In this document: piece by piece, positions 1 through 4,518 of the stretch | How the letters are laid out: each line of letters starts with the position of its first letter | Numbering within the stretch: the first letter of the stretch is position 1 | Assembly: GCA_900554705.1 (NCBI GenBank) | Contig: USIH01000114.1 | Coordinates: 1-6,984 of the forward strand | Origin: an uncultured Eubacteriales bacterium | GTDB taxonomy: Bacteria; Bacillota; Clostridia; Oscillospirales; Oscillospiraceae | Direction of reading: 5' to 3' | DNA: 6,984 nt | Program-made: the position numbers and the translations under genes | Notes under the pieces: model-generated | What the model was told of the DNA's origin: nothing | Databases searched by the model: none | What the model saw: only the letters and a program-made list of their open reading frames with translations

Positions 1-17
1 TTGAAAAGCTTTTTATA

Positions 18-124
18 GCGCCAAAGGCGCGTCAGATTCTGCATGAGACGGCGCAGCGTGCATTCGCACGATGCGAGTGTGCGTAGCACACGGGATTCTT
101 GATTAAATATTTTAATCAAGAATC
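18..124. repeat. Inverted-repeat-rich leader upstream of ruvX
   Basis: The first 163 bases have no convincing gene but hold several inverted repeats. GCGCC-AAA-GGCGC lies at 18-30. A stem with G-U pairs joins 58-68 to 72-82, and GTGTGC-GTA-GCACAC lies at 77-91; these two share 77-82 and cannot form together. A perfect 14-bp AT-rich stem pairs 94-107 (GATTCTTGATTAAA) with 111-124. GATTCT also occurs at 35-40, so the AGAATC arm at 119-124 has a second possible partner. A T7 run at 139-145 lies 14 nt past the last stem, too far for an ordinary terminator. It could be a dispersed intergenic repeat, the 3' flank of an upstream gene, or a structured 5' UTR. The repeats are seen directly; any function is inference. 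Confidence 0.6.
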
Positions 125-163
125 AGTATTAGATGTAATTTTTTTGGAGAGGAACCTTCTTTT

Positions 164-577
164 ATGCGTATTCTTGCCATTGACTACGGCGACGCCCGCA
201 CCGGCATTGCCGTTTCCGACCTCACCGGCAGCATCGTCGGTCAGACCACCGTGATCCACAGCCGCAACGCCGAAAAGACCGCCGCCGAGATCGCGCGTCT
301 TGCGCAGCAGTGCGGCGCGCAGCGCCTCGTCATGGGCTTCCCGCGCAACATGGACGGCTCGGAGGGGTCGCGCGCGGCGCTCTACCGCGACTTTGCCGCG
401 CTCGTGGGCGAAAAGACCGGCCTTGAGGTCGTACTCTGGGACGAGCGGCGCACGACGGTCGAGGCGCACGCCATCCTGTCGGACTGCAACCGGCACGGGA
501 AAAAGAGAAAGGAGACGGTCGACGCCGTCGCCGCCTCTCTGATCTTGGAAGGTTACTTGGCCTTCCTCTCCCGGTAA
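164..577 (+). CDS. ruvX: RuvX/YqgF-family Holliday junction resolvase-like nuclease
   Basis: This 137-aa protein matches the usual length and motif order of the RuvX/YqgF family, an RNase H-like fold. That family is linked to Holliday junction resolution and, in some bacteria, to pre-16S rRNA 5' processing. Visible motifs are LAIDYGDARTGIAVSD near the N-terminus (D7), the GFPRNMDGSEG loop at 58-68, DERRTTVEAHAIL (E94), KKRK at 113-116 and VDAVAASLILEGYL at 119-132 (D120). D7, E94 and D120 are the expected acidic metal-binding set, so the protein looks active. It should be cytoplasmic. The ATG at 164 gives the full N-terminal strand; a loose purine-rich site (GGAGAGG, 146-152) sits 11 nt upstream. 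In many Firmicutes ruvX lies beside ireB/yrzL and a DUF1292 gene; here the DUF1292 gene is about 1.5 kb away on the other strand. The 3' end overlaps the convergent TauE/SafE gene by 25 nt. Confidence 0.95.
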   Translation: MRILAIDYGDARTGIAVSDLTGSIVGQTTVIHSRNAEKTAAEIARLAQQCGAQRLVMGFPRNMDGSEGSRAALYRDFAALVGEKTGLEVVLWDERRTTVEAHAILSDCNRHGKKRKETVDAVAASLILEGYLAFLSR

Positions 578-921
578 AACAGCTCGCGCAGGCCGACCAG
601 CAGCAAAAAGCCGCCGAACAGCCGCCGCAAAAGCCCCGTGTCGATCGCCGTGGCAAGCAGTGCGCCGCCCACGGCGCTGACGCACCCCGAGATCATCGCC
701 GGAAGCACGACCTTCCAGCGGATCAGGCGATTCTTGATATGAAACAGCAGCGCACCGCCCGCCGTCGGCAGGAAATACAGGAGATTGATCCCCTGCGCCG
801 TCGTCTGCGCGACATCCATGACGGCGGTCATCCAGACCATCAGGAGCGTGCCGCCGCCGATTCCCAAGCCGGACAGCACGCCGCACACCAGTCCCGCGCC
901 GCCCGCAAGCGCCGCGCTCAT
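553..921 (-). CDS. TauE/SafE-family half-permease, second gene of the pair
   Basis: This is about 122 aa and hydrophobic throughout, with about four potential membrane spans: residues 3-30, the region around INLLYFLPTAGGALLF, a segment around VVLPAMISGCVSAVGGALL, and LFGGFLLLVGL near the C-terminus. The GLVCGVLSGLGIGGGTLL stretch is the glycine-rich first-helix motif that opens each half of TauE/SafE proteins (DUF81). Full-length members have about 250 aa and eight helices, so this is one half. The start chosen is the ATG at 921, which overlaps the TGA of the upstream half in an ATGA arrangement; a longer frame reaching 981 adds only a non-membrane segment lying inside that gene. No strong ribosome site is visible, as expected for translational coupling. 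The family exports sulfite, sulfoacetate and other small organosulfur or organic anions; the substrate here is unknown. The last 25 nt overlap ruvX tail to tail. Confidence 0.88.
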   Translation of the reverse strand: MSAALAGGAGLVCGVLSGLGIGGGTLLMVWMTAVMDVAQTTAQGINLLYFLPTAGGALLFHIKNRLIRWKVVLPAMISGCVSAVGGALLATAIDTGLLRRLFGGFLLLVGLRELFYRERKAK

Positions 922-1268
922 GCCAGCAGGAGGCGGATGCCGCCCCAGAGGATGAAAGCGCCCAGCGCGCGGTGCAGCCACTTGGTCGGGAGCTTACGAA
1001 GCGTCAGCCCCGCGATCACGCCGCCGACGGCGCCGCCGATAAGGTACGGCACGGACTGCGCCGCAAACGTGCCGCCGCGCAAAAGATAGACCGCCGCCGA
1101 CACAACGCAGATGGGCAGGATGATGCACACGCACGAGGCAAAGATCTCGTGCTGCTTCAGCCGCGTCGTCTTCTCCAGAAGCGGCAGCAGCACCATCCCG
1201 CCGCCCGCGCCGAACAGGCCGTTCACCAGCCCCGCTGCCGCGCCCGCCAGCCAGCTTTTTCCCTTCAA
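918..1268 (-). CDS. TauE/SafE-family half-permease, first gene of the pair
   Basis: This is about 116 aa from the chosen start and is the other half of a TauE/SafE (DUF81) anion exporter. It carries the family motif GLVNGLFGAGGGMVLLPLL just after the N-terminus and about four hydrophobic helices, including ASCVCIILPICVVSAAVYLL, the VPYLIGGAVGGVIAGLTL stretch, and LGAFILWGGIRLLLA at the end. I chose the TTG at 1268 because GGGGAG lies six bases before it and it yields MKGKSWLAG, a basic N-terminus leading into helix 1. An earlier TTG at 1289 adds seven residues and has no Shine-Dalgarno. The stop overlaps the ATG of the next gene by 4 nt. Each half would have four spans, so the two products probably pair to rebuild an eight-helix carrier; this is inference. 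A hairpin (1288-1325) sits in its 5' UTR just ahead of the ribosome site. Confidence 0.86.
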   Translation of the reverse strand: MKGKSWLAGAAAGLVNGLFGAGGGMVLLPLLEKTTRLKQHEIFASCVCIILPICVVSAAVYLLRGGTFAAQSVPYLIGGAVGGVIAGLTLRKLPTKWLHRALGAFILWGGIRLLLA

Positions 1269-1281
1269 TCCATTCTCCCCT
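1268..1281 (-). promoter_or_regulatory. Ribosome binding site deciding a TTG start
   Basis: Read on the minus strand, an AGGGGAG-like site precedes the TTG at 1268 by six bases. It is the reason to prefer this start over the in-frame TTG at 1289. An out-of-frame ATG between the site and the TTG opens only an ATGGATTGA mini-frame and is not a useful start. Confidence 0.6.
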
Positions 1282-1287
1282 TTTCGC

Positions 1288-1328
1288 AAATATCCGCAAC
1301 GGAAGTTTCTCCGCTGCGGATATTTTTT
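1288..1328 (+). terminator. Hairpin plus T6 tract, terminator-like on the plus strand
   Basis: AAATATCCGCA at 1288-1298 pairs perfectly with 1315-1325. After one mismatch, CGGA (1300-1303) pairs with TCCG (1310-1313) around a six-base loop. A run of six T follows at 1323-1328, giving intrinsic terminator form on the plus strand. No plus-strand gene ends nearby; the closest upstream one is ruvX, about 700 nt away. On the minus strand the same hairpin falls in the 5' UTR of the TauE/SafE operon, a few bases before its ribosome site. Its job could be to stop plus-strand read-through before the SSB-like gene, to shape the TauE leader, or both. Confidence 0.6.
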
Positions 1329-1364
1329 ATGCGCCCCGCGCGCTCATATCGCGCCGCCGGTGCG

Positions 1365-1372
1365 AATATACT
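1365..1372. promoter_or_regulatory. Near-symmetric -10 region between TauE/SafE and the SSB-like gene
   Basis: TATACT (plus, 1367-1372) overlaps TATATT on the minus strand (1370 down to 1365), so one AT-rich site offers a -10 element in both directions. Neither has a good -35 at 17 bases. It is placed to drive the SSB-like gene with a 5' UTR of about 20 nt, and the TauE/SafE operon with a leader of about 90 nt. This is a candidate by position only. Confidence 0.4.
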
Positions 1373-1400
1373 CTCACAGAATAATGAACGAGGTGGGACA

Positions 1401-2006
1401 ATGGAACACAATCAAATCACGCTGACCGGCTGCCCCATAGGCGCGCCGCAATACTCGCACAGCAACCACGGACGTAATTTTTATTCTTTCTTTCTTGAAG
1501 TCGAGCGCCTTTCCGGCACGGTCGACCGGCTGCACATTCTGGTACCGGAGTCGCTGCTGTTTGATGAAATACCGGATGGGGCGAGCGTCCTGACGGTCGA
1601 AGGGCAGATCCGCTCCTTTAATAACCGCAGCACGCAGGGACGCAAGCTCATCATCTCCGTGCTTGCAAGCTCCCTCACGTTCGGCGATGCACCGCACGAG
1701 AACCGCGTCGAGCTACAGGGCATTATCTGCAAGGATCCCATTTACCGCCGCACGCCGCTGGGGCGCGAGATCTGCGACGTGATGCTGGCGGTCAACCGCG
1801 CCTACCGCCGCGCAGACTATCTGCCCTGCATCCTCTGGGGGCGGTGCGCGCAGGAGGTCTCCCGCTATCCGGTCGGCACACCGCTTGCGCTGACCGGCCG
1901 CCTGCAAAGCAGGCAGTACATGAAGGTTCTCGACGGACTCGCCGAGCAGCGGACGGCCTATGAGATCTCCGCCGTCACCGCCGAGCTGGGCGTCCTTCCG
2001 GAGTAA
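1401..2006 (+). CDS. Tandem OB-fold single-stranded DNA-binding-like protein
   Basis: The 201-aa product looks like two SSB-type OB-folds in a row. Residues 5-94 form a diverged copy (ITLTGCPIGAPQYSHSNHGR, then VEGQIRSFNN at 66-75). Residues 102-196 form a better conserved copy: VELQGIICKDPIYRRTPLG, DVMLAVNRAYRRADYLPCILWGR and LTGRLQSRQY. GQIRSFNN and GRLQSRQY sit at matching places, supporting an internal duplication. Such proteins occur in Clostridia, annotated as single-stranded DNA-binding proteins. The acidic flexible tail that recruits partners in housekeeping SSB is absent; the protein ends EISAVTAELGVLPE. It probably binds ssDNA in the cytoplasm, but its exact role is unknown. The ATG at 1401 follows GAGGTGGGACA, a good ribosome site, and starts at the first OB strand. 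It is monocistronic, with a strong terminator 11 nt after the stop. It is not in the usual rpsF-ssb-rpsR context. Confidence 0.85.
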   Translation: MEHNQITLTGCPIGAPQYSHSNHGRNFYSFFLEVERLSGTVDRLHILVPESLLFDEIPDGASVLTVEGQIRSFNNRSTQGRKLIISVLASSLTFGDAPHENRVELQGIICKDPIYRRTPLGREICDVMLAVNRAYRRADYLPCILWGRCAQEVSRYPVGTPLALTGRLQSRQYMKVLDGLAEQRTAYEISAVTAELGVLPE

Positions 2007-2011
2007 GCAAT

Positions 2012-2051
2012 AAAACGCAGGGGTCGCCGCAACGGCGACCCCTGCATTTTA
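2012..2051. terminator. Bidirectional intrinsic terminator
   Basis: GCAGGGGTCGCCG (2017-2029) pairs perfectly over 13 bp with 2033-2045 around a CAA loop. TTTTAT follows on the plus strand, and the flanking AAAA (2012-2015) reads as TTTT on the minus strand. It can stop the SSB-like gene from the left and the DUF1292 gene from the right. The DUF1292 stop codon (2051-2049) lies within the plus-strand T-tract. Confidence 0.92.
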
Positions 2052-2315
2052 TACCGGTTCGTCCATCAGACGGTCGAATTCCGCCGCAACGCGGTCAAAC
2101 TCGTCTTCGGGAATGTCCAAAAGCTCAAAATCGTCATCCGTCGGCACATAGCCGTAGAGATACACGTCGTCGGAGTCGTCCAGCGCTTCCAGCGCGATAT
2201 ACTGCTTGTCGTCCAGATCGAAAACGCCCATCATCCCGCACTCAAAGCTCTGACCGTCGTCAAACTCCAGCGTGATGATCTCGTCCTCACTGTACTGCGC
2301 GCGTTTTTCTTCCAT
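2049..2315 (-). CDS. DUF1292 (YrzB-like) small acidic protein
   Basis: This 88-aa, strongly acidic cytoplasmic protein matches the DUF1292 family of Firmicutes. The pattern is ITLEFDDGQSFECGMMGVFDLDDKQYIALEAL followed by a YLYGYVP segment and an acidic helix-forming end (EDEFDRVAAEFDRLMDE). The biochemical role is unknown; in Bacillus the homologue yrzB lies beside the ruvX homologue yrrK. The ATG at 2315 follows AAAGGAG with nine bases between, which settles the start. It is the last gene of the minus-strand exonuclease-mutY cluster, 70 nt past the mutY stop. A good promoter in that gap suggests separate or additional expression. It ends directly in the bidirectional terminator. Confidence 0.9.
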   Translation of the reverse strand: MEEKRAQYSEDEIITLEFDDGQSFECGMMGVFDLDDKQYIALEALDDSDDVYLYGYVPTDDDFELLDIPEDEFDRVAAEFDRLMDEPV

Positions 2316-2345
2316 GGTTCAAGTCTCCTTTCAAAAGGTGATTAT

Positions 2346-2374
2346 AGTATAGCGTTCACGGCGGAAAAGTGCAA
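2346..2374 (-). promoter_or_regulatory. Sigma-A-like promoter for the DUF1292 gene
   Basis: On the minus strand TTGCAC (2374-2369) and TATACT (2351-2346) are separated by exactly 17 bases, close to consensus. The predicted start is about 25 nt before the coding start. It lies entirely in the gap after mutY. Confidence 0.65.
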
Positions 2375-2382
2375 GCCGTGAA
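2355..2382. repeat. 8-bp inverted repeat spanning the -35 of the DUF1292 promoter
   Basis: TTCACGGC (2355-2362) is the exact reverse complement of GCCGTGAA (2375-2382), with 12 bases between that contain the -35 hexamer. No T-tract follows on either strand, so it is not an ordinary terminator for mutY. It could be an operator or an mRNA stem at the 3' end of the mutY message. Confidence 0.5.
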
Positions 2383-2385
2383 ATG

Positions 2386-3417
2386 TCAAAAAAGCGACGG
2401 ATCGAAAAATTGCCGGTAGGCCGTGGGCAGGCTGATCGACGACCGCAGCTCCTCCGGCGTCACCCAGCGATAGCGCGTCTGCGCGCCGCAGGTGAGGTAA
2501 ACGCCGGTCATCTCCCACTGCACATGGGTAAAAATATGCGTGCGCCGGACGATCTTTTCGATCCCGCGCGGCCGAAGCCCCAGCTCCTCCGCGAGCGCCA
2601 GCGCCTCATGATCCGTCAGCTCTCCCGCCACGTCGGGAAACTGCCAAAGCCCCGCCAGCAGCCCCCGCGCAGGGCGCTTGCATACGGCGATGCGGCCGTC
2701 GCAGCGCAGGAGCAGCACCGTCCGCTTCTCGACGCGGCGCGGCTTCTTGGCCGCCTTGACGGGAAGCATCTGCTGCGTCCCCGCGCGCTTCGCGACACAC
2801 AGGTCGCACAGCGGGCAGCGGTCACACAGCGGCGCGCCGTTGGGCAGGCAGACCGTCGCTCCCAGTTCCATCAGTGCCTGCGTAAAATCGCCGCAGTGAC
2901 CGTGCGGATAGACCTGCGCAAGGCGCTGCGCCGTTTGACGCTTGACCTTCTCGTCCGTGACGGGCGAAGCATCGGCAAGATAACGCGAAACAACGCGAAG
3001 GACATTGCCGTCCACGGCGGGCGTCGGCTGCTCAAAGCAGATCGAGCAGATCGCTCCGGCCGTATACGCGCCGATCCCGGGAAGCGCCTGAAGCGCCTCC
3101 GGCGTGTCCGGAAAGCCGCCGCGTTCGACGATGCACTTCGCCGCCTTTTGCAGATTCCGCGCGCGGCTGTAGTACCCAAGCCCTTCCCAGATTTTCAGAA
3201 GCGTCTCCTCCTGCGCGCACGCGAGCGCCTGCACATCCGGAAAGCATTGCAAAAAGCGCTCGTAGTAGCCCTTGACGGCCTCGACGCGCGTCTGCTGGAG
3301 CATGATCTCCGAGACCCAGACATGGTACGGCTCACGGTCGCGCCGCCACGGCAGCTCCCTGCGGTGCGCCTGAAACCACGGCAGCAGGCGTTCGGGCAAA
3401 AGCGAAAGCTCCGTCAT
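2386..3417 (-). CDS. mutY: A/G-specific adenine glycosylase MutY
   Basis: At 343 aa this is a full-length MutY, which removes adenine mispaired with 8-oxoguanine in base excision repair. The catalytic domain shows VSEIMLQQTRVEAV with E37, the helix-hairpin-helix PGIGAYTAGAI at 113-123, and PAVDGNVLRV with the catalytic aspartate D136. An iron-sulfur cluster site follows with C190, C198, C201 and C207; spacing is C-x7-C-x2-C-x5-C, one residue longer in the first gap than in E. coli MutY, with an extra Cys at 204. Residues from about 230 form the MutT-like C-terminal domain that recognises 8-oxoG (KRTVLLLRCDGRIAVCKRPARGLLAGLWQFPD). The ATG at 3417 overlaps the TGA of the upstream exonuclease by 4 nt and has no strong ribosome site, so translation is probably coupled. 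It acts in the cytoplasm on DNA. Confidence 0.96.
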   Translation of the reverse strand: MTELSLLPERLLPWFQAHRRELPWRRDREPYHVWVSEIMLQQTRVEAVKGYYERFLQCFPDVQALACAQEETLLKIWEGLGYYSRARNLQKAAKCIVERGGFPDTPEALQALPGIGAYTAGAICSICFEQPTPAVDGNVLRVVSRYLADASPVTDEKVKRQTAQRLAQVYPHGHCGDFTQALMELGATVCLPNGAPLCDRCPLCDLCVAKRAGTQQMLPVKAAKKPRRVEKRTVLLLRCDGRIAVCKRPARGLLAGLWQFPDVAGELTDHEALALAEELGLRPRGIEKIVRRTHIFTHVQWEMTGVYLTCGAQTRYRWVTPEELRSSISLPTAYRQFFDPSLF

Positions 3418-4379
3418 GACGGATCCGGTTTTCTTCTTCTGCGGCGGCGGTGGCGGCTCGGGCGTACCGTCGCGGACAGCTCGTCAAACTTCCGCGCGGC
3501 GTCGGACGCGCCCTCGTAGACCAGCCTGCTGACGCGCAGCGTGCCGTCGGTCTCCTTTTGCAGGCGGATGCGGATCATGTAGCGTCCATGCTCCGGACAG
3601 GAGGCCATCGTCATATATCTTCTTCCCTGCTGTGCGATCCAAGCGCCGTTCGGCATTTCCTTGCCGCACTGCGGGCAGTGGCTCCGGATGCTTGTCATGG
3701 CGTCGATCGCCTTCGCCTTGTCCTCATAGCCGTGGAAGACCGTGCGGCTCAGGCAGCCCTCCGGCGGATTGCCGTGGAAGCCGTCGGCATGGCTGCGCAG
3801 CGCGCTGCCATATTCCGCGATACCGCGCTTCAGATCCAATCGGCTACAGATCAGCGCCGTATGATAAGCGTCGCCCAGCGCGTCGTGCGCGGGGCGCGAC
3901 GGCGCGATGCCGATCAGCTCCATCGCCGAGGAAAGCGCCTTTTGCGACGTGCCGCAGCCCGTCTGCGCGTTGAAGAACATCTGCGCGTTGTACCACTCGG
4001 TGATCCAGTCCGGCTCGTCGTCGTGCAGCAGGATGTTGTCCTCCAGCACGGTGATGTCGTCAAAGCCCCATGTCAGGAAGATGCACGGGCCGCCGATCCA
4101 GTCGCGGAAGCGGCGCAGCGCCTCCGGAAACGGCAGTCCCTCCTCGCGAAGGCGCGCATCGCGCAGGCCGGTGAGCTTGGAGACGCGGCTGTTGAGCTTT
4201 TTATAGTACTTGGGGCAGACAAGCACCTGAAATTCGTCTGCCACCGTTCCGTCCTCCAGCAGGCGCACCGCGCCGATCTGAATGATCTCTCCGTGGATCT
4301 CCACGGGGAGCACTTTTTTGGCCGCGTAGGAGCCGGGCCACGGCTGGTTCCACTCCATATCCAAAACAATATACTGCAT
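3414..4379 (-). CDS. DEDDh 3'-5' exonuclease with zinc-ribbon-like C-terminus
   Basis: The 321-aa protein begins with a DnaQ/KapD-like exonuclease domain (about 1-185). Exo I is VLDMEW (D7, E9), Exo II is TWGFDD (D107/D108), and Exo III is HDALGDAYHT (H165, D170), so all four acidic residues and the histidine are present. It should degrade DNA or RNA from 3' ends with two metal ions; the natural substrate is not readable. After a linker there is C235-x2-C238 and C261-x2-H264 (CPQC, CPEH), a plausible zinc ribbon, then a tail with six arginines in a row (311-316). The ATG at 4379 follows AGGAAAGGATC by nine bases and fits the family N-terminus. It leads the minus-strand cluster and overlaps mutY by 4 nt, suggesting a shared message and a repair or nucleic-acid clean-up role. 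Family assignment is firm; function in repair is inference. Confidence 0.9.
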   Translation of the reverse strand: MQYIVLDMEWNQPWPGSYAAKKVLPVEIHGEIIQIGAVRLLEDGTVADEFQVLVCPKYYKKLNSRVSKLTGLRDARLREEGLPFPEALRRFRDWIGGPCIFLTWGFDDITVLEDNILLHDDEPDWITEWYNAQMFFNAQTGCGTSQKALSSAMELIGIAPSRPAHDALGDAYHTALICSRLDLKRGIAEYGSALRSHADGFHGNPPEGCLSRTVFHGYEDKAKAIDAMTSIRSHCPQCGKEMPNGAWIAQQGRRYMTMASCPEHGRYMIRIRLQKETDGTLRVSRLVYEGASDAARKFDELSATVRPSRHRRRRRRKPDPS

Positions 4380-4411
4380 CTGGTGTGATCCTTTCCTGTG
4401 TTCTGCGATCT

Positions 4412-4440
4412 ATCGTATCACACTTTTCCTCCCTCCGCAA
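4412..4440 (-). promoter_or_regulatory. Probable promoter of the exonuclease-mutY cluster
   Basis: On the minus strand TTGCGG (4440-4435), 17 bases, then TACGAT (4417-4412) preceded by TG-A, an extended -10. The predicted start is about 25 nt before the exonuclease ATG. The -35 is only partly consensus. Confidence 0.5.
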
Positions 4441-4451
4441 CAAAAAAAGGA

Positions 4452-4480
4452 TTGCAAACCTTCGCATCGCCCATTATAAT
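4452..4480 (+). promoter_or_regulatory. Sigma-A-like promoter of the heavy-metal exporter gene
   Basis: TTGCAA (4452-4457), a 17-base spacer, then a perfect TATAAT (4475-4480). The predicted 5' UTR is about 30 nt, leaving no room for a riboswitch. The -35 is the centre of an imperfect palindrome (4447-4462, 14 of 16 positions symmetric), a possible operator. Confidence 0.75.
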
Positions 4481-4501
4481 ACACAAGATATCAGCCTCAA
4501 A

Positions 4502-4518
4502 AGGAGGATCATTTCTTG
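4502..4518 (+). promoter_or_regulatory. Strong ribosome site selecting a TTG start
   Basis: A full AGGAGG at 4502-4507 is followed by eight bases and TTG at 4516-4518. No in-frame ATG or GTG occurs at a suitable distance, so TTG is the best start. Confidence 0.75.

Noticed and set aside
94..145. Intrinsic terminator formed by the 14-bp stem and T7 run before ruvX
   Set aside because: Fourteen bases separate stem and T-run, and the stem is AT-rich; it does not match the usual form.
547..566. GGAAGG/CCTTCC hairpin in the ruvX overlap as a bidirectional terminator
   Set aside because: A 6-bp stem with no T-run on either strand; it lies in coding sequence of both genes.
116..886. Long minus-strand open frame across ruvX
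   Set aside because: It lies antisense to ruvX and the TauE gene, is rich in Arg, Gly and Ala as GC-rich shadow frames are, and shows no family motif.
2383..3519. 378-codon plus-strand open frame opposite mutY
   Set aside because: The opposite strand encodes MutY with all catalytic and cluster residues; this frame is Arg/Leu-rich without recognisable motifs.
3450..4388. 312-codon plus-strand open frame opposite the exonuclease
   Set aside because: Shadow of a well-supported DEDDh exonuclease; no ribosome site or family signature.
4381..4515. Manganese or other metal riboswitch ahead of the exporter
   Set aside because: The consensus promoter at 4452-4480 leaves a leader of about 30 nt, too short for any known metal riboswitch.
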